A stretch of DNA of 64,000 bases from Pollutimonas sp963712655 (GTDB lineage Bacteria > Pseudomonadota > Gammaproteobacteria > Burkholderiales > Burkholderiaceae_B), in NCBI GenBank assembly GCA_963712655.1, contig CAVQIT010000009.1, positions 124,001 to 188,000 of the forward strand, written 5' to 3'. A model generated the notes under the pieces. It saw only the letters and a list, made by a program, of their open reading frames with translations. It made no database searches and was not told the DNA's origin. This document shows, one piece after another, positions 25,067 through 34,392 of the stretch (position 1 is the first letter of the stretch; every line of letters starts with the position of its first letter). The position numbers were made by a program, and so were the translations under genes.

Positions 25067-25759
25067 ATGAAACCATCGATGGATCTTCACATTCCCAGGG
25101 AAAACAGTTCGCTCCGGCAGCAGGTAACCGACCGCCTGCGCGAGGCGGTGCTAAGCGGTACTTTCGAGCCTGGGCAGAAACTGATAGAACGGGATTTATG
25201 CGAAATGCTTGGCATCAGCCGCACGGTGCTGCGCGAGTCTTTGCAATACTTGGGCGCCGAAGGGCTTATTACCAATATCCCGCATAAAGGGCCCGTCGTT
25301 TCGACGATTTCCTATCAGGAAGCGAAAGATATCTACGCTGTGCGCCAGGCCCTGGAGGCCTTGGCCGGAGAAGGCTTTGCCATCCATGCCACGGACGCGC
25401 AAATCCACGAGCTGCGCCAGGCGCTAAACAAGCTGGAAGCGATCAGCAAGTCGCAGTCCACGCATAGCCTGCTGGATGCCAAGAACGATTTTTACAAGAT
25501 TCTTCTGGCGGGTTGCGGGAATATGGTTGCGGGCAGCATGCTGACCCTGCTCAATAACAGGGTAACTATATTGCGGCGCGTGTCGCTCTCGGGCAAGGGC
25601 AGGCTGTCCAAGACGGTCAAAGAGCTTGCGGAAATTGTCGGCGCCATCGAAAACCGCAATTCCAAGCTTGCCAGGAAGCTATGTGCCGAGCATGTGGCCA
25701 AGGCGGCAGCCGTTGCCATGAAAAACCTTGGCGATCCTGTCGGCGACGAGGCGCCGTAA
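25067..25759 (+). CDS. GntR family regulator, FCD subfamily
   Basis: The 230-residue protein has a GntR winged helix at residues 10-75 (LREAVLSGTFEPGQKLIERDLCEMLGISRTVLRESLQ, read in parts) and an all-helical FCD ligand domain with the usual DAKNDFYKILLAGCGN segment. It is divergent from the Bug/dehydrogenase/decarboxylase operon and is its likely repressor. ATG at 25067 or 25079 are both possible; no clear ribosome-binding site separates them. Confidence 0.9.
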   Translation: MKPSMDLHIPRENSSLRQQVTDRLREAVLSGTFEPGQKLIERDLCEMLGISRTVLRESLQYLGAEGLITNIPHKGPVVSTISYQEAKDIYAVRQALEALAGEGFAIHATDAQIHELRQALNKLEAISKSQSTHSLLDAKNDFYKILLAGCGNMVAGSMLTLLNNRVTILRRVSLSGKGRLSKTVKELAEIVGAIENRNSKLARKLCAEHVAKAAAVAMKNLGDPVGDEAP

Positions 25760-25789
25760 GGCCGGCGATCCGGCCGCGGGCTGCCGCGG
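25760..25789. terminator. Two short GC hairpins between GntR and fabI
   Basis: GGCCGG-N4-CCGGCC (25760-25775) overlaps CCGCGG-GCTG-CCGCGG (25774-25789). They sit directly after the GntR stop and between convergent genes. T-rich sequence follows only at 25810-25820, so the terminator call is tentative. Confidence 0.35.
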
Positions 25790-25815
25790 CGGATTCAACA
25801 TTCTTGAACGGTGTT

Positions 25816-26598
25816 TTATTCCATCCCGGGAACGACTGTTGAAAACCCACTGTCCACATGGGTGATTTCGCCAGTGATGCCCGCGGCCAGATCCGAAAGC
25901 ATGAAGGCGGCGACGTTGCCGACGTCTTCAATCGTGACATTGCGGCGCAATGGCGCCTGGGCTTCCACAAACTTGAGAATGGAAGAAAAGTCCTTGATGC
26001 CGCTGGCCGCCAGGGTCTTGATGGGGCCCGCCGAAATGCCGTTGGCGCGTATGCCCAAAGGGCCCAGGGTAGAGGCCAGGTAGCGCACGCTGGCTTCCAG
26101 CGAGGCCTTGGCCAGGCCCATGGTGTTGTAGTTGGAAACGACTTTTTCGGCGCCCAGGTAGGTAAGTGTCAGCACCGAGCTTTTGCGGCCTTCCAGCATG
26201 GGCAGCGCCGCCTTGGCCAGCGCCGGGAAGCTGTAGGCCGAAATATCGTGGGCAATGCGGAAGGCCTCGCGCGACAAGCCTTCGAGAAAATTGCCGGTAA
26301 GAGCTTCGCGAGGTGCGAAGCCAATGGAATGGACTAACCCGTCCAGGCCGTCCCAGTGCGTTTTCAGTTCGCGGAAAGCATTGTCGATTTGTTCGTCTTC
26401 GGCAACGTCGCAGGGAATGACAATGCTGCTGTCGAATTCAGCGGCATATTCGGTGACGCGTTCTTTGAACCGGTCGCCAACGTAGGTGAAGGCCAGCTCA
26501 GCCCCTTGCTGCCGGCAGGCGCGGGCGATGCCATAGGCGATCGACCGATTCGATATCACTCCTGTGACGAGTACGCGTTTGCCGTTTAGGAAACCCAT
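25816..26598 (-). CDS. fabI: Enoyl-[acyl-carrier-protein] reductase (NADH)
   Basis: The 260-residue SDR enzyme reduces enoyl-ACP in the last step of fatty acid elongation. Visible marks are the GVISNRSIAYGIA cofactor loop at residue 13, VHSIGFAPREAL near 91, the YNTMGLAK Tyr-x6-Lys catalytic pair near 156-163 and GIRANGISAGPIKTLAASGI near 182. Length and motifs are those of FabI. It is followed on the same strand, upstream, by mltD. Confidence 0.96.
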   Translation of the reverse strand: MGFLNGKRVLVTGVISNRSIAYGIARACRQQGAELAFTYVGDRFKERVTEYAAEFDSSIVIPCDVAEDEQIDNAFRELKTHWDGLDGLVHSIGFAPREALTGNFLEGLSREAFRIAHDISAYSFPALAKAALPMLEGRKSSVLTLTYLGAEKVVSNYNTMGLAKASLEASVRYLASTLGPLGIRANGISAGPIKTLAASGIKDFSSILKFVEAQAPLRRNVTIEDVGNVAAFMLSDLAAGITGEITHVDSGFSTVVPGME

Positions 26599-26627
26599 GT
26601 GATAAATCCTTTTTCTTGATATGAGAG

Positions 26628-28022
26628 TTAGCCGCGGATGTTGGTGCCGGGAACGCGCAGCCGGTCGCCCAGCGCAAGTTTGCTGCTTTTCAGGTTGTTC
26701 AGCTTGCGTAATTCGTTGACCGATGTCTTGTACCGTTTTGCCAAGGAAAACAGCGTATCGCCATTCTTGACGGTATGGGTACGCACATTTGCCTTGCGGC
26801 GCAGAACGACGATATCTTTCTGGCGGCGCGACGGCGCGGACTTGGCCGTTTGTTCGTCGCTGTCGAGCACTTCCAGCGACGCCAGTTGAATGCCGCCGCC
26901 TTGGCCCGGCGCCGGCACCAGGAGCGTTTGCGCCACGGCCCGGGTGGCCTTTTTACTTAAGCCGTTGATCGCGCGCAGCTTGGCCACGCTGATGCCGTAC
27001 TGCTTGGCGATGGCGTTGTAGGATTCGCCCGACTTGCTTTTGTAGGTTTGCCACGAACTGAGCTTGCCTTGATAGGCTTCGAGATTGGCATTGAAAATGT
27101 CGACCCGATTGGTGGGCAGCAGCAGCGTGGGCTGGTGCTCGGCAAGAATCATGGGGCGGTTGAACGAGGCATTGAGCGACTTGAATTCCTCGACCGACAT
27201 TTCCGCCAGCTTGGCGGCGACCGCGATATCGATATCGCGGTTTTTTTGCACCGCCGTAAAGTAAGGGGTGTTGCTGACGTTAGGCAGGGTTATGCCGTAT
27301 TTTTTGGGATTGGCGATTATGTTCTTGATAGCCTGCAGCTTGGGCACATAGTTGCGCGTTTCCTCGGGCATGTCTATGGATGCATAATCGGCCGGTTCGC
27401 CGGTGTCGGCGTTTTTTTCCATGGCGCGCTTGACCGACCCTTCGCCCCAGTTATAAGAAGCCAGGGCCAGGTACCAGTCGCCTTGGAAGTCGTATAGGTA
27501 CGATAAGTATTCCAGCGCGGCATTGGTGGAGGCGATGGGGTCGCGCCGCTGGTCGCGCCATGCGTCTTGCTGAAGGTTGTAATGCAGGCCGGTGCTGGGA
27601 ATGAACTGCCATAGTCCCGAGGCTTTGGCGCGAGAATACGCTGTGGGGTTGTAGGCGCTTTCGACAAAGGGCAGCAATGCGAGTTCGGTGGGAAGGCCGC
27701 GGCGGTCGAGTTCATCGACGATGTAATACAGGTATTTGCCGGCACGCTGGCTCATGAGCAGGACCGATTCCGGATGGGACGCATAGTAGTCCGTCCAGCG
27801 TTCGGTCAGCTCGTTGTCGAGGTTCGGTATGGCAAAGCCGCGCCGAACCCGGTCCCACATGTCGCGCGGGGGGTGGGTAAGATCGATGGTGCGCGAGGTT
27901 TCAGCAGCGGTATAGGTTTTTTTGGGTGGGGCGTAGGGATTTTGCGGCGTATTATTGGTGGCGCATCCGGCCAAGACTGCTACGATAAGCAGAATGAATA
28001 GTCGTAAGCAGGTCATCGGCAA
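26628..28022 (-). CDS. mltD: Membrane-bound lytic murein transglycosylase D
   Basis: The 464-residue lipoprotein (LAGC lipobox at about residue 19) has a lytic transglycosylase SLT domain with the catalytic glutamate in LLPFVESAYNP and the LWQFIPSTG motif, followed by LysM repeats near residues 340-385 and 410-460 (HTVKNGDTLFSLAKRY). It cleaves peptidoglycan glycan strands from the outer membrane. The stop is 29 bases before fabI's start region, and the start is next to gloB's stop, which suggests an operon gloB-mltD-fabI. Confidence 0.93.
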   Translation of the reverse strand: MPMTCLRLFILLIVAVLAGCATNNTPQNPYAPPKKTYTAAETSRTIDLTHPPRDMWDRVRRGFAIPNLDNELTERWTDYYASHPESVLLMSQRAGKYLYYIVDELDRRGLPTELALLPFVESAYNPTAYSRAKASGLWQFIPSTGLHYNLQQDAWRDQRRDPIASTNAALEYLSYLYDFQGDWYLALASYNWGEGSVKRAMEKNADTGEPADYASIDMPEETRNYVPKLQAIKNIIANPKKYGITLPNVSNTPYFTAVQKNRDIDIAVAAKLAEMSVEEFKSLNASFNRPMILAEHQPTLLLPTNRVDIFNANLEAYQGKLSSWQTYKSKSGESYNAIAKQYGISVAKLRAINGLSKKATRAVAQTLLVPAPGQGGGIQLASLEVLDSDEQTAKSAPSRRQKDIVVLRRKANVRTHTVKNGDTLFSLAKRYKTSVNELRKLNNLKSSKLALGDRLRVPGTNIRG

Positions 28023-28023
28023 T

Positions 28024-28812
28024 TCATCTAAAGTTGTTTTTCCATTCGCGCAGGCTGGTAAAAATGGCTACAGCGGAATCCAGCTGCTTGCCCGCGTAAC
28101 GGGAGGCGGCATTCGATACGGCAGCGTGCGAGGTTCGAAAAAAAGGGTTGGTTTCAAGCTCGGCGGCGATGGTGGACGGCAAAGTCGGCGCGCCTTCCGA
28201 ACGAAGTTGCGAAGCTGCTTCCCACCGTTGCTGCAAAGCCGGACTATCGGGTTCTACTTGAAGAGCCCAGCGTAAATTCGCTAGAGTGTACTCGTGACCA
28301 CAGCAAACGAGTGTTTCCAGCGGTAAGGCCTTCAGTTTATCCAAAGAGTCTACCATTTGTACCGGCGTGCCTTCAAATAGCCGCCCGCATCCCGCTGCAA
28401 ACAGCGTGTCGCCGCAAAACAGTACGGGTTTCCCCGAATCGAGTTCACCGTAATAGGCAATGTGCCCGGCAGTGTGCCCCGGTATGTCCAGGACTTTCAG
28501 CGAAAGGCCGATCCCCGGCAGATGCACGGCATCGCCTTGTACCAGCCTATGATCGCAGACTGGGAGAATTTCAGCCGCCGGGCCATAGACGGCGGCCCCT
28601 GTTCGCTGTTGTAATGCAAGCGCGCCGCCGACATGATCGGCGTGATGGTGAGTCAGTAAAATGGCATCCAGCACAAGGTGGCGCTGGTCCAGCAGGGCTT
28701 CTATGGGGGCGGATTGCCCAGGGTCGACCACGGCGGCGCGGCCATTTTTGCAGATCATCCAGATGTAGTTATCGGATAGCGCGGGTACCGGGATAAGTTC
28801 AGTATTTACCAT
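28024..28812 (-). CDS. gloB: Hydroxyacylglutathione hydrolase (glyoxalase II)
   Basis: The 262-residue metallo-beta-lactamase-fold enzyme hydrolyses S-lactoylglutathione. It shows ALSDNYIWMI at the N-terminus, the metal motif LTHHHADHVGG near residue 53, PGHTAGHIAY near 110, GDTLFAAGCGRLFEG near 133 and CGHEYTLANLRWAL near 170. I use the ATG at 28812; an upstream extension has no family similarity. It is divergent from the methyltransferase gene with only 18 bases between start codons. Confidence 0.95.
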   Translation of the reverse strand: MVNTELIPVPALSDNYIWMICKNGRAAVVDPGQSAPIEALLDQRHLVLDAILLTHHHADHVGGALALQQRTGAAVYGPAAEILPVCDHRLVQGDAVHLPGIGLSLKVLDIPGHTAGHIAYYGELDSGKPVLFCGDTLFAAGCGRLFEGTPVQMVDSLDKLKALPLETLVCCGHEYTLANLRWALQVEPDSPALQQRWEAASQLRSEGAPTLPSTIAAELETNPFFRTSHAAVSNAASRYAGKQLDSAVAIFTSLREWKNNFR

Positions 28813-28830
28813 AAAGCTACGGGAGTTGAT

Positions 28831-29610
28831 GTGCAGGCGGACCAACCTCTTATTGTAGAGCTTGCGCAGTGGCTGGCTACCGCGCCGGGCCAATATGTGC
28901 AAGCTTGGGAACAAAAACAGATTGACGGCATGGTGGCCAATGTCTTTGGTTATCATGCCATACAAATTGGCTTGCCGCATTGGGATTTGCTCCAGGCCAA
29001 CCGCATTCCCTACAAGGGCCGCAGCGGTGTTTTATTCGAGAAGGCGGGCGAGCTTGGCGCCGCGGTGATAGCCGATCCCGAAAATTTGCCGTTTGATACA
29101 CAAAGCATCGATCTGCTGGTGCTGCCGCATGTCCTTGAGTGTTCTAATGCCCCACACCAGATTTTGCGCGAAGCCGAGCGAGTGCTGATGCCCGAAGGCC
29201 GGGTGGTGATTTCCGGTTTCAATCCATGGAGCTTATGGGGCGCGCGCGAACGTATTCCCGGCCTGGATCCGTTAATGCCGGTGCCGGCGCCCATGCAAGT
29301 ATCGCTGGCGCGCCTGAAGGATTGGTTCAAGCTGCTGTCCTTTGAACTGGACCGGGGCCGCTTCGGCTGCTATGCGCCGCCATGCGTAAGCCAGGTGTGG
29401 CTGGATCGCTGGGCTTTCCTGGAGGCGGCCGGGGATCGTTGGTGGCCGGTATGCGGCGCGGTGTATGTTGTATCGGCGGTAAAGCGCGTGGCTGGCATGC
29501 GCTTGGTCGGGCCATCCTGGAAAACCGCCAGAAAGCGGGTCCAGCGCCAGGCGGTGGTAACGGGGCGCCAGTCGGGTTTGAAAACTAGGGCGAAATACGG
29601 TAATGAATAG
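28831..29610 (+). CDS. Class I SAM-dependent methyltransferase
   Basis: The 259-residue protein has a Methyltransf_11-like core (ENLPFDTQSIDLLVLPHVLE near residue 90; LREAERVLMPEGRVVISGFNP near 115), although the usual glycine-rich SAM loop is replaced by a divergent stretch (KAGELGAAVIADPE). This form is common next to gloB and rnhA in betaproteobacteria. It starts at GTG 28831 behind GGGAG and overlaps rnhA by eight bases. Substrate unknown. Confidence 0.87.
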   Translation: MQADQPLIVELAQWLATAPGQYVQAWEQKQIDGMVANVFGYHAIQIGLPHWDLLQANRIPYKGRSGVLFEKAGELGAAVIADPENLPFDTQSIDLLVLPHVLECSNAPHQILREAERVLMPEGRVVISGFNPWSLWGARERIPGLDPLMPVPAPMQVSLARLKDWFKLLSFELDRGRFGCYAPPCVSQVWLDRWAFLEAAGDRWWPVCGAVYVVSAVKRVAGMRLVGPSWKTARKRVQRQAVVTGRQSGLKTRAKYGNE

Positions 29611-30067
29611 CAGTCAAGTTGAAGTCTGGACCGATGGCGCCTGCAAGGGCAATCCGGGTTGGGGGGGGTGGGGCGCCTTGCTGCGCCAGGGACGGCATGA
29701 AAAGGCCTTGTACGGCGGTGAGCCCGATACGACCAACAATCGCATGGAACTGATGGCTGTGATCCAGGCTCTCAAGGCCTTGAAGCGGCAGTGCGATGTG
29801 GTGGTGCATACCGATTCGCAGTATGTGCAGAAAGGGATGAGCGAATGGCTGGTCAATTGGAAGCGGCGGGGTTGGCGCACGGCCGATAAAAAACCGGTTA
29901 AAAATGCCGATTTATGGCAGGAGCTGGATGCGCTGGTGCAGCAGCACACCTTGACGTGGCGGTGGGTGCGCGGGCATGCGGGCGATCCCGGCAATGAACG
30001 CGCCGACGAGCTTGCCAATAAGGGGGTGGAACAAGCCAGGGCCGCATTTGCAAGGCCGAATTCGTAA
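29603..30067 (+). CDS. rnhA: Ribonuclease HI
   Basis: The 154-residue enzyme degrades the RNA strand of RNA-DNA hybrids. The catalytic acids are D11 (VWTDGACKGNPG), E49 (NNRMELMAVI), D71 (VVHTDSQYV) and the aspartate in GNERADELAN near 135. It overlaps the methyltransferase gene by eight bases. In relatives it normally precedes dnaQ directly, but here an RND pump lies between them. Confidence 0.96.
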   Translation: MNSSQVEVWTDGACKGNPGWGGWGALLRQGRHEKALYGGEPDTTNNRMELMAVIQALKALKRQCDVVVHTDSQYVQKGMSEWLVNWKRRGWRTADKKPVKNADLWQELDALVQQHTLTWRWVRGHAGDPGNERADELANKGVEQARAAFARPNS

Positions 30068-30146
30068 ATATTCGTAAATAAAAGCATGCAATGATAAACA
30101 TTCCAGTGCTACAGTCACGAGTTGTGTCTAAAAACCCATAATTTCG

Positions 30147-31250
30147 ATGAAGAACTCCACAATTGCCTTTGGGCTGATCCTTATCGCTGGCATAGTGTTG
30201 GGCGCAGGGGGATCCCGCTGGGTGGCCAACCGCGCCGCGTCGCCGCAGTCCGCCAAGCCAGCCGCCGCGGCCGAAGCCGCCGGGTCGGAAAAAAAGGTTG
30301 ACGTCGAAGCCGACAAGGCTGTGCGCGTGCCTTGGCAGCGCGGGGTTTCGGCTGTCGGCAGCTTGCGCTCCCAGAATTCGGTCATGCTGCGCCCCGAGGT
30401 TACCGGGCGGATCGCCGAAATCAATTTCGATGAAGGCCGCAAGGTTAGCAAAGGCCAAGTGCTGGTGCGCCTGGACGATAGCGTCGATCGGGCGCAGCTC
30501 CAGCAGGCCCAGGCCAATTTAAGCCTGGCCGGCAGCCAGCATAAACGGGCGGTGGAACTGAGCAAGCAGGGCTTCATCAGCAAGCAGGCGCGCGACGAAG
30601 CCGCCAGCCAACTGCAGGTGCAGCAGGCCGCCGCCGCGCTTGCCAGGGCTCACCTCGATAAAACCGCGATACGGGCGCCATTCGACGGCCTTGTCGGTTT
30701 GCGCAATGTGTCGGTAGGCGATTACGTAAGTCCGGGCATCGATCTGGTGCCTCTCGAATCCATCGACCCGCTCAATGTCGATTTCCGTATTCCTGAACAT
30801 TTTTTGGGGCAAGTGCGTGAAGGCATCAAGCTGGCCCTGAGCTTCGACGCCTTGCCCGGTAAAACGCGCGATGGGGTCGTAGGCGCAATCAGCCCCTTGG
30901 TCGATGTAGGCGGGCGTTCGCTCTTGCTGCGCGCCGTCGTGCCTAACGCCGACGGCGCTTTGCGTCCCGGCATGTTCGCCAGGGTCCAACTGCAGTTTGC
31001 CGACGTGCAGGCGCTGGTGGTGCCTGAAACCGCGCTGGCGCCGTCCGGCCAGTCGCAGTATGTTTTCCGCATCCAAGAAGGGCGCGCCAAGCGTGTCGAG
31101 GTCAGCATCGGCGAGCGGCGCGCTGGGAAGGTTGAAATCCTCGGCGGCCTGCAAGACGGAGATCAAGTCGTGACTGCGGGATTGCAGAAAGTGGCCGAAG
31201 GCATGGCTGTGAACATTTTGCCGCCTGCTGCAAAGCCCGCGGCGTCCTGA
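30147..31250 (+). CDS. RND efflux periplasmic adaptor (membrane fusion protein)
   Basis: The 367-residue adaptor has an N-terminal anchor (AFGLILIAGIVLGAGG), a lipoyl-like half motif (RPEVTGRIAEINFDEGRKV near residue 90), a hairpin of about 60 residues (QLQQAQANLSLAGSQHKRAVELSKQG), the second lipoyl half (IRAPFDGLVGLRNVSVGDYV near 170) and beta-barrel and membrane-proximal domains. It bridges the RND pump to an outer-membrane channel, which is not encoded here. It is 13 bases upstream of the pump gene. Confidence 0.93.
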   Translation: MKNSTIAFGLILIAGIVLGAGGSRWVANRAASPQSAKPAAAAEAAGSEKKVDVEADKAVRVPWQRGVSAVGSLRSQNSVMLRPEVTGRIAEINFDEGRKVSKGQVLVRLDDSVDRAQLQQAQANLSLAGSQHKRAVELSKQGFISKQARDEAASQLQVQQAAAALARAHLDKTAIRAPFDGLVGLRNVSVGDYVSPGIDLVPLESIDPLNVDFRIPEHFLGQVREGIKLALSFDALPGKTRDGVVGAISPLVDVGGRSLLLRAVVPNADGALRPGMFARVQLQFADVQALVVPETALAPSGQSQYVFRIQEGRAKRVEVSIGERRAGKVEILGGLQDGDQVVTAGLQKVAEGMAVNILPPAAKPAAS

Positions 31251-31263
31251 CCCGGGTGCATTC

Positions 31264-34200
31264 ATGATTCTTTCCGAAGTCTGCATCAAGCGTCCGGTGT
31301 TCGCGACGGTGCTGTCGCTGATCATCATGCTGGTCGGCCTGATTTCCTATCAGCGCCTCACCGTGCGCGAATATCCCGCCATCGATGTGCCCGTCGTGTC
31401 GGTGGTGACCGACTATAAAGGCGCTTCGCCCGAGGTGGTCGAGTCGCAGGTCACCAAGCCGTTGGAAGACCAGTTGGCGGGTATCGAAGGGGTCGATGTA
31501 TTGACCTCGCGCAGCCGGTCCGAGCGCAGCCTGATCAATATCAAGTTCGACCTGTCGCGCGACCCCTCGGCCGCCGCCGCGGAAGTGCGCGACAAGGTTT
31601 CGCGCGCGCGCCGCTTCCTGCCCGACGAGATCGACGAACCGGTCATCAGCAAGGTCGAGGCCGATGCCACGCCGATTATCTACATAGGCGTGTCGGTCGG
31701 CGATTATTCCCAATTGCAGGCGTCGGACTACATCAATCGCTACGTCAAGACGCGCTTGTCCGTCTTGCCCGGGGCGGCCGAAGTGCGCGTGTTTGGCGAA
31801 CGCCTGCCTTCCATGCGTATTTATGTGGATCGCCCCAAGCTGGCCGCCTACGGCTTGACGGTGCAGGATGTCGAAGCCGCGCTGTTGCAGCAGAATGTAT
31901 TGATACCGGCGGGGCGTATCGAGTCCAAAGAGCGCGAATTTTCGGTCGTGGCCTCGACCGATCTGCAAACCACCGATCAGTTCAAGAAAGTGATTGTCGC
32001 CAATGTGAACGGTTATCCGGTGCGCTTGAGCGATGTGGCCGACGTGCAGATCGGCCCGGTCGATGACCGTGTGCTGGCACGCTTCAATGGCCAGCCCAGC
32101 CTGACCATAGGCATCACCAAGCAGTCCACCGCGAATCCGCTGGACCTGTCCCGGGAAGCGTATAAAGCCGTCGATCTGATCAATGAAAACATGCCCGGGG
32201 GCATGAAGCTGAACATTGCCTACGACAGTTCGGTATTCATCCAGGAATCGATCAAGTCGGTCTACCATACGGTTGGCGAGGCCATCATTCTGGTGGTGCT
32301 GGTAATTTTCTTCTTCCTGCGCAATTTGCGCGCCAGCCTGATTCCCATCGTGACGATTCCGGTGTCGCTGGTGGGCGCTTGCGGCATCATGTATTTGTTC
32401 GGTTTTTCCATTAATACGCTGACGCTGCTGGCCATGGTGTTGGCCATCGGGCTGGTGGTGGACGACGCTATTGTGGTGCTGGAGAATATTTTCCGGCATA
32501 TCGAAGAGGGCAAGACGCGCCTGGAGGCGGCCTTGCTGGGCTCCAAGGAAATCGGTTTTGCGGTTGTCGCCATGACGCTTACGCTGATTGCGGTGTATGC
32601 CCCGCTGGCGTTTGCGACCGGCCGCACCGGCCGCCTGTTTATCGAGTTCGCCCTGACGCTGGCCGGCGCTGTGCTGGTCTCGGGCTTCATAGCGCTTACG
32701 CTTACTCCCATGATGTGCGCGGGCTTGTTGCGCCACGAAACCGGACACGGGCGTGTTTATACTTTTATTGAAAACCTGCTCGAAAGTCTCACCAGGCGCT
32801 ATCGCAATGGCCTGGGGCGGGCGCTGCGCAACCGGTTCATGGTGGTGCTGATGGGCTTGGCCGTGGCGGCCGGCAGCGTCGTGTTGTTCAAGACAGTCAA
32901 GACCGAACTGGCCCCGATCGAGGACCGGGGCGTGATATACGGGATAGTCAGCGGGCCGGAAGGCGCCACGATGGACTACACTTTGCATAGCGTGCAGCAG
33001 ATCGAAAAGTTCTATGACGCGATCCCGGAAGCCACGGGCAACCAGACCATCATAGGCTATCCCACTGTCATCGACGGCATTGCGATCTTGCGGCTCAAGC
33101 CTTGGGAGGAGCGTTCCCGCTCGCAGCAAAGCATCGCCACGATGCTGCAGCCGATGTTTGCCGACCTGCCCGGTGTGCGCGCCTTTCCCACCAATCCGCC
33201 GTCGCTCGGCGAAAGGGCCACATCCAAGCCTATCGATTTTGTCATCATGAGCCAGGCAAGCTACCCGGAAATGGCCAAGCTGGTGGGCGGCTTCATCGAC
33301 AAACTGCGCGATTATCCCGGCTTGCAGAATATCGATACAGACTTGCGCTTGAATACGCCTGAACTCCGGGTGGCGGTCAACCGCGACAAGCTGGCCGATG
33401 TCGGGGTCGATGTCGGCGATGTCGGCCGCACGCTGGAATCCATGCTGGGCGGCCGCCAGGTAACGCGCTTCCAGGACAACGGCGAGCAATACGATGTTGT
33501 GGTCCAGGTCAAAAAAGAAGACCGGGCCGATCCGGCCGATATCTCGGACATCTATGTGCGTACGCGCCAGGGCAGCATGGTGCAATTGTCGAATTTCGCC
33601 AATGTATTCGAAAGCGTTTCGCCGCAATCGCTGAATCACTTCAATCGTTTGCGCGCGGTCAAGGTGCAGGCGTCCATCGCGCCCGGCTATGCGCTGGGCC
33701 AGGTGCTGGATCACATGAACCAGGTGGCGCGCGATACCCTGCCGCATACGGTGCAAACCGATCTGGATGGCCAGTCGCGCGAATTTCGCAATTCATCGGG
33801 CAGCATTTACCTGGTTTTCATGATGGCGCTGGCCTTCATCTACCTGGTGCTTGCGGCCCAGTTCGAAAGCTGGCGCAATCCCTTGGTCATCATGTTTTCG
33901 GTGCCCTTGTCCATGACCGGCGCCTTGCTGGCCTTGTGGCTATCGGGCGGAACCTTGTCCATCTATAGCCAGATAGGCCTGATCACTTTGGTGGGCCTGA
34001 TTACCAAGCATGGCATTTTGATTGTCGAATTCGCCACCCAGTTGCGGGCCGAGGGCGTCGAGCTGTTCGAGGCGGTCACCGAAGCCAGCGTATTGCGATT
34101 GCGTCCTATACTAATGACTACCGGCGCCATGGTGCTGGGCGTTTTGCCGCTGGCATACGCAAGCGGGGCCGGCGCCGAGTCGCGCCAGCAAATCGGCTGG

Positions 34201-34335
34201 GTGCTGGTGGGCGGCCTTAGCCTTGGCACCTTGCTGACCTTGTTTGTGGTGCCTGTCGCCTATACGTTGATCGCCCGCAAGACCAAAGTGCAGGGTGCGC
34301 AGGAATCCGGCGATTTGCCGCTTACGCTGGACTGA
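31264..34335 (+). CDS. RND-family (HAE1-type) efflux permease
   Basis: The 1023-residue inner-membrane pump begins with FAR-less motif SEVCIKRPVFATVLSLIIML, contains VDDAIVVLENIFRHIEEG near residue 400 with the proton-relay aspartates of helix 4, two large periplasmic loops and twelve helices, ending in GGLSLGTLLTLFVVPVAY. Length and layout are normal for HAE1 pumps such as MexK/AcrB relatives. Forms an operon with the adaptor; substrate unknown, and the outer-membrane partner must come from elsewhere. Confidence 0.95.
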   Translation: MILSEVCIKRPVFATVLSLIIMLVGLISYQRLTVREYPAIDVPVVSVVTDYKGASPEVVESQVTKPLEDQLAGIEGVDVLTSRSRSERSLINIKFDLSRDPSAAAAEVRDKVSRARRFLPDEIDEPVISKVEADATPIIYIGVSVGDYSQLQASDYINRYVKTRLSVLPGAAEVRVFGERLPSMRIYVDRPKLAAYGLTVQDVEAALLQQNVLIPAGRIESKEREFSVVASTDLQTTDQFKKVIVANVNGYPVRLSDVADVQIGPVDDRVLARFNGQPSLTIGITKQSTANPLDLSREAYKAVDLINENMPGGMKLNIAYDSSVFIQESIKSVYHTVGEAIILVVLVIFFFLRNLRASLIPIVTIPVSLVGACGIMYLFGFSINTLTLLAMVLAIGLVVDDAIVVLENIFRHIEEGKTRLEAALLGSKEIGFAVVAMTLTLIAVYAPLAFATGRTGRLFIEFALTLAGAVLVSGFIALTLTPMMCAGLLRHETGHGRVYTFIENLLESLTRRYRNGLGRALRNRFMVVLMGLAVAAGSVVLFKTVKTELAPIEDRGVIYGIVSGPEGATMDYTLHSVQQIEKFYDAIPEATGNQTIIGYPTVIDGIAILRLKPWEERSRSQQSIATMLQPMFADLPGVRAFPTNPPSLGERATSKPIDFVIMSQASYPEMAKLVGGFIDKLRDYPGLQNIDTDLRLNTPELRVAVNRDKLADVGVDVGDVGRTLESMLGGRQVTRFQDNGEQYDVVVQVKKEDRADPADISDIYVRTRQGSMVQLSNFANVFESVSPQSLNHFNRLRAVKVQASIAPGYALGQVLDHMNQVARDTLPHTVQTDLDGQSREFRNSSGSIYLVFMMALAFIYLVLAAQFESWRNPLVIMFSVPLSMTGALLALWLSGGTLSIYSQIGLITLVGLITKHGILIVEFATQLRAEGVELFEAVTEASVLRLRPILMTTGAMVLGVLPLAYASGAGAESRQQIGWVLVGGLSLGTLLTLFVVPVAYTLIARKTKVQGAQESGDLPLTLD

Positions 34336-34392
34336 CCGCGTATCCGGGACGGGGCCGGGGGTTATTGTTTGCAGTGAGAAAACAGGATTTTT

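Noticed and set aside
31102..33756. Long open frame of 884 codons on the minus strand opposite the RND permease
   Set aside because: It mirrors the codon pattern of the permease, has no recognisable domains and is rich in His, Gln and Arg, typical of an antisense shadow in GC-rich DNA.
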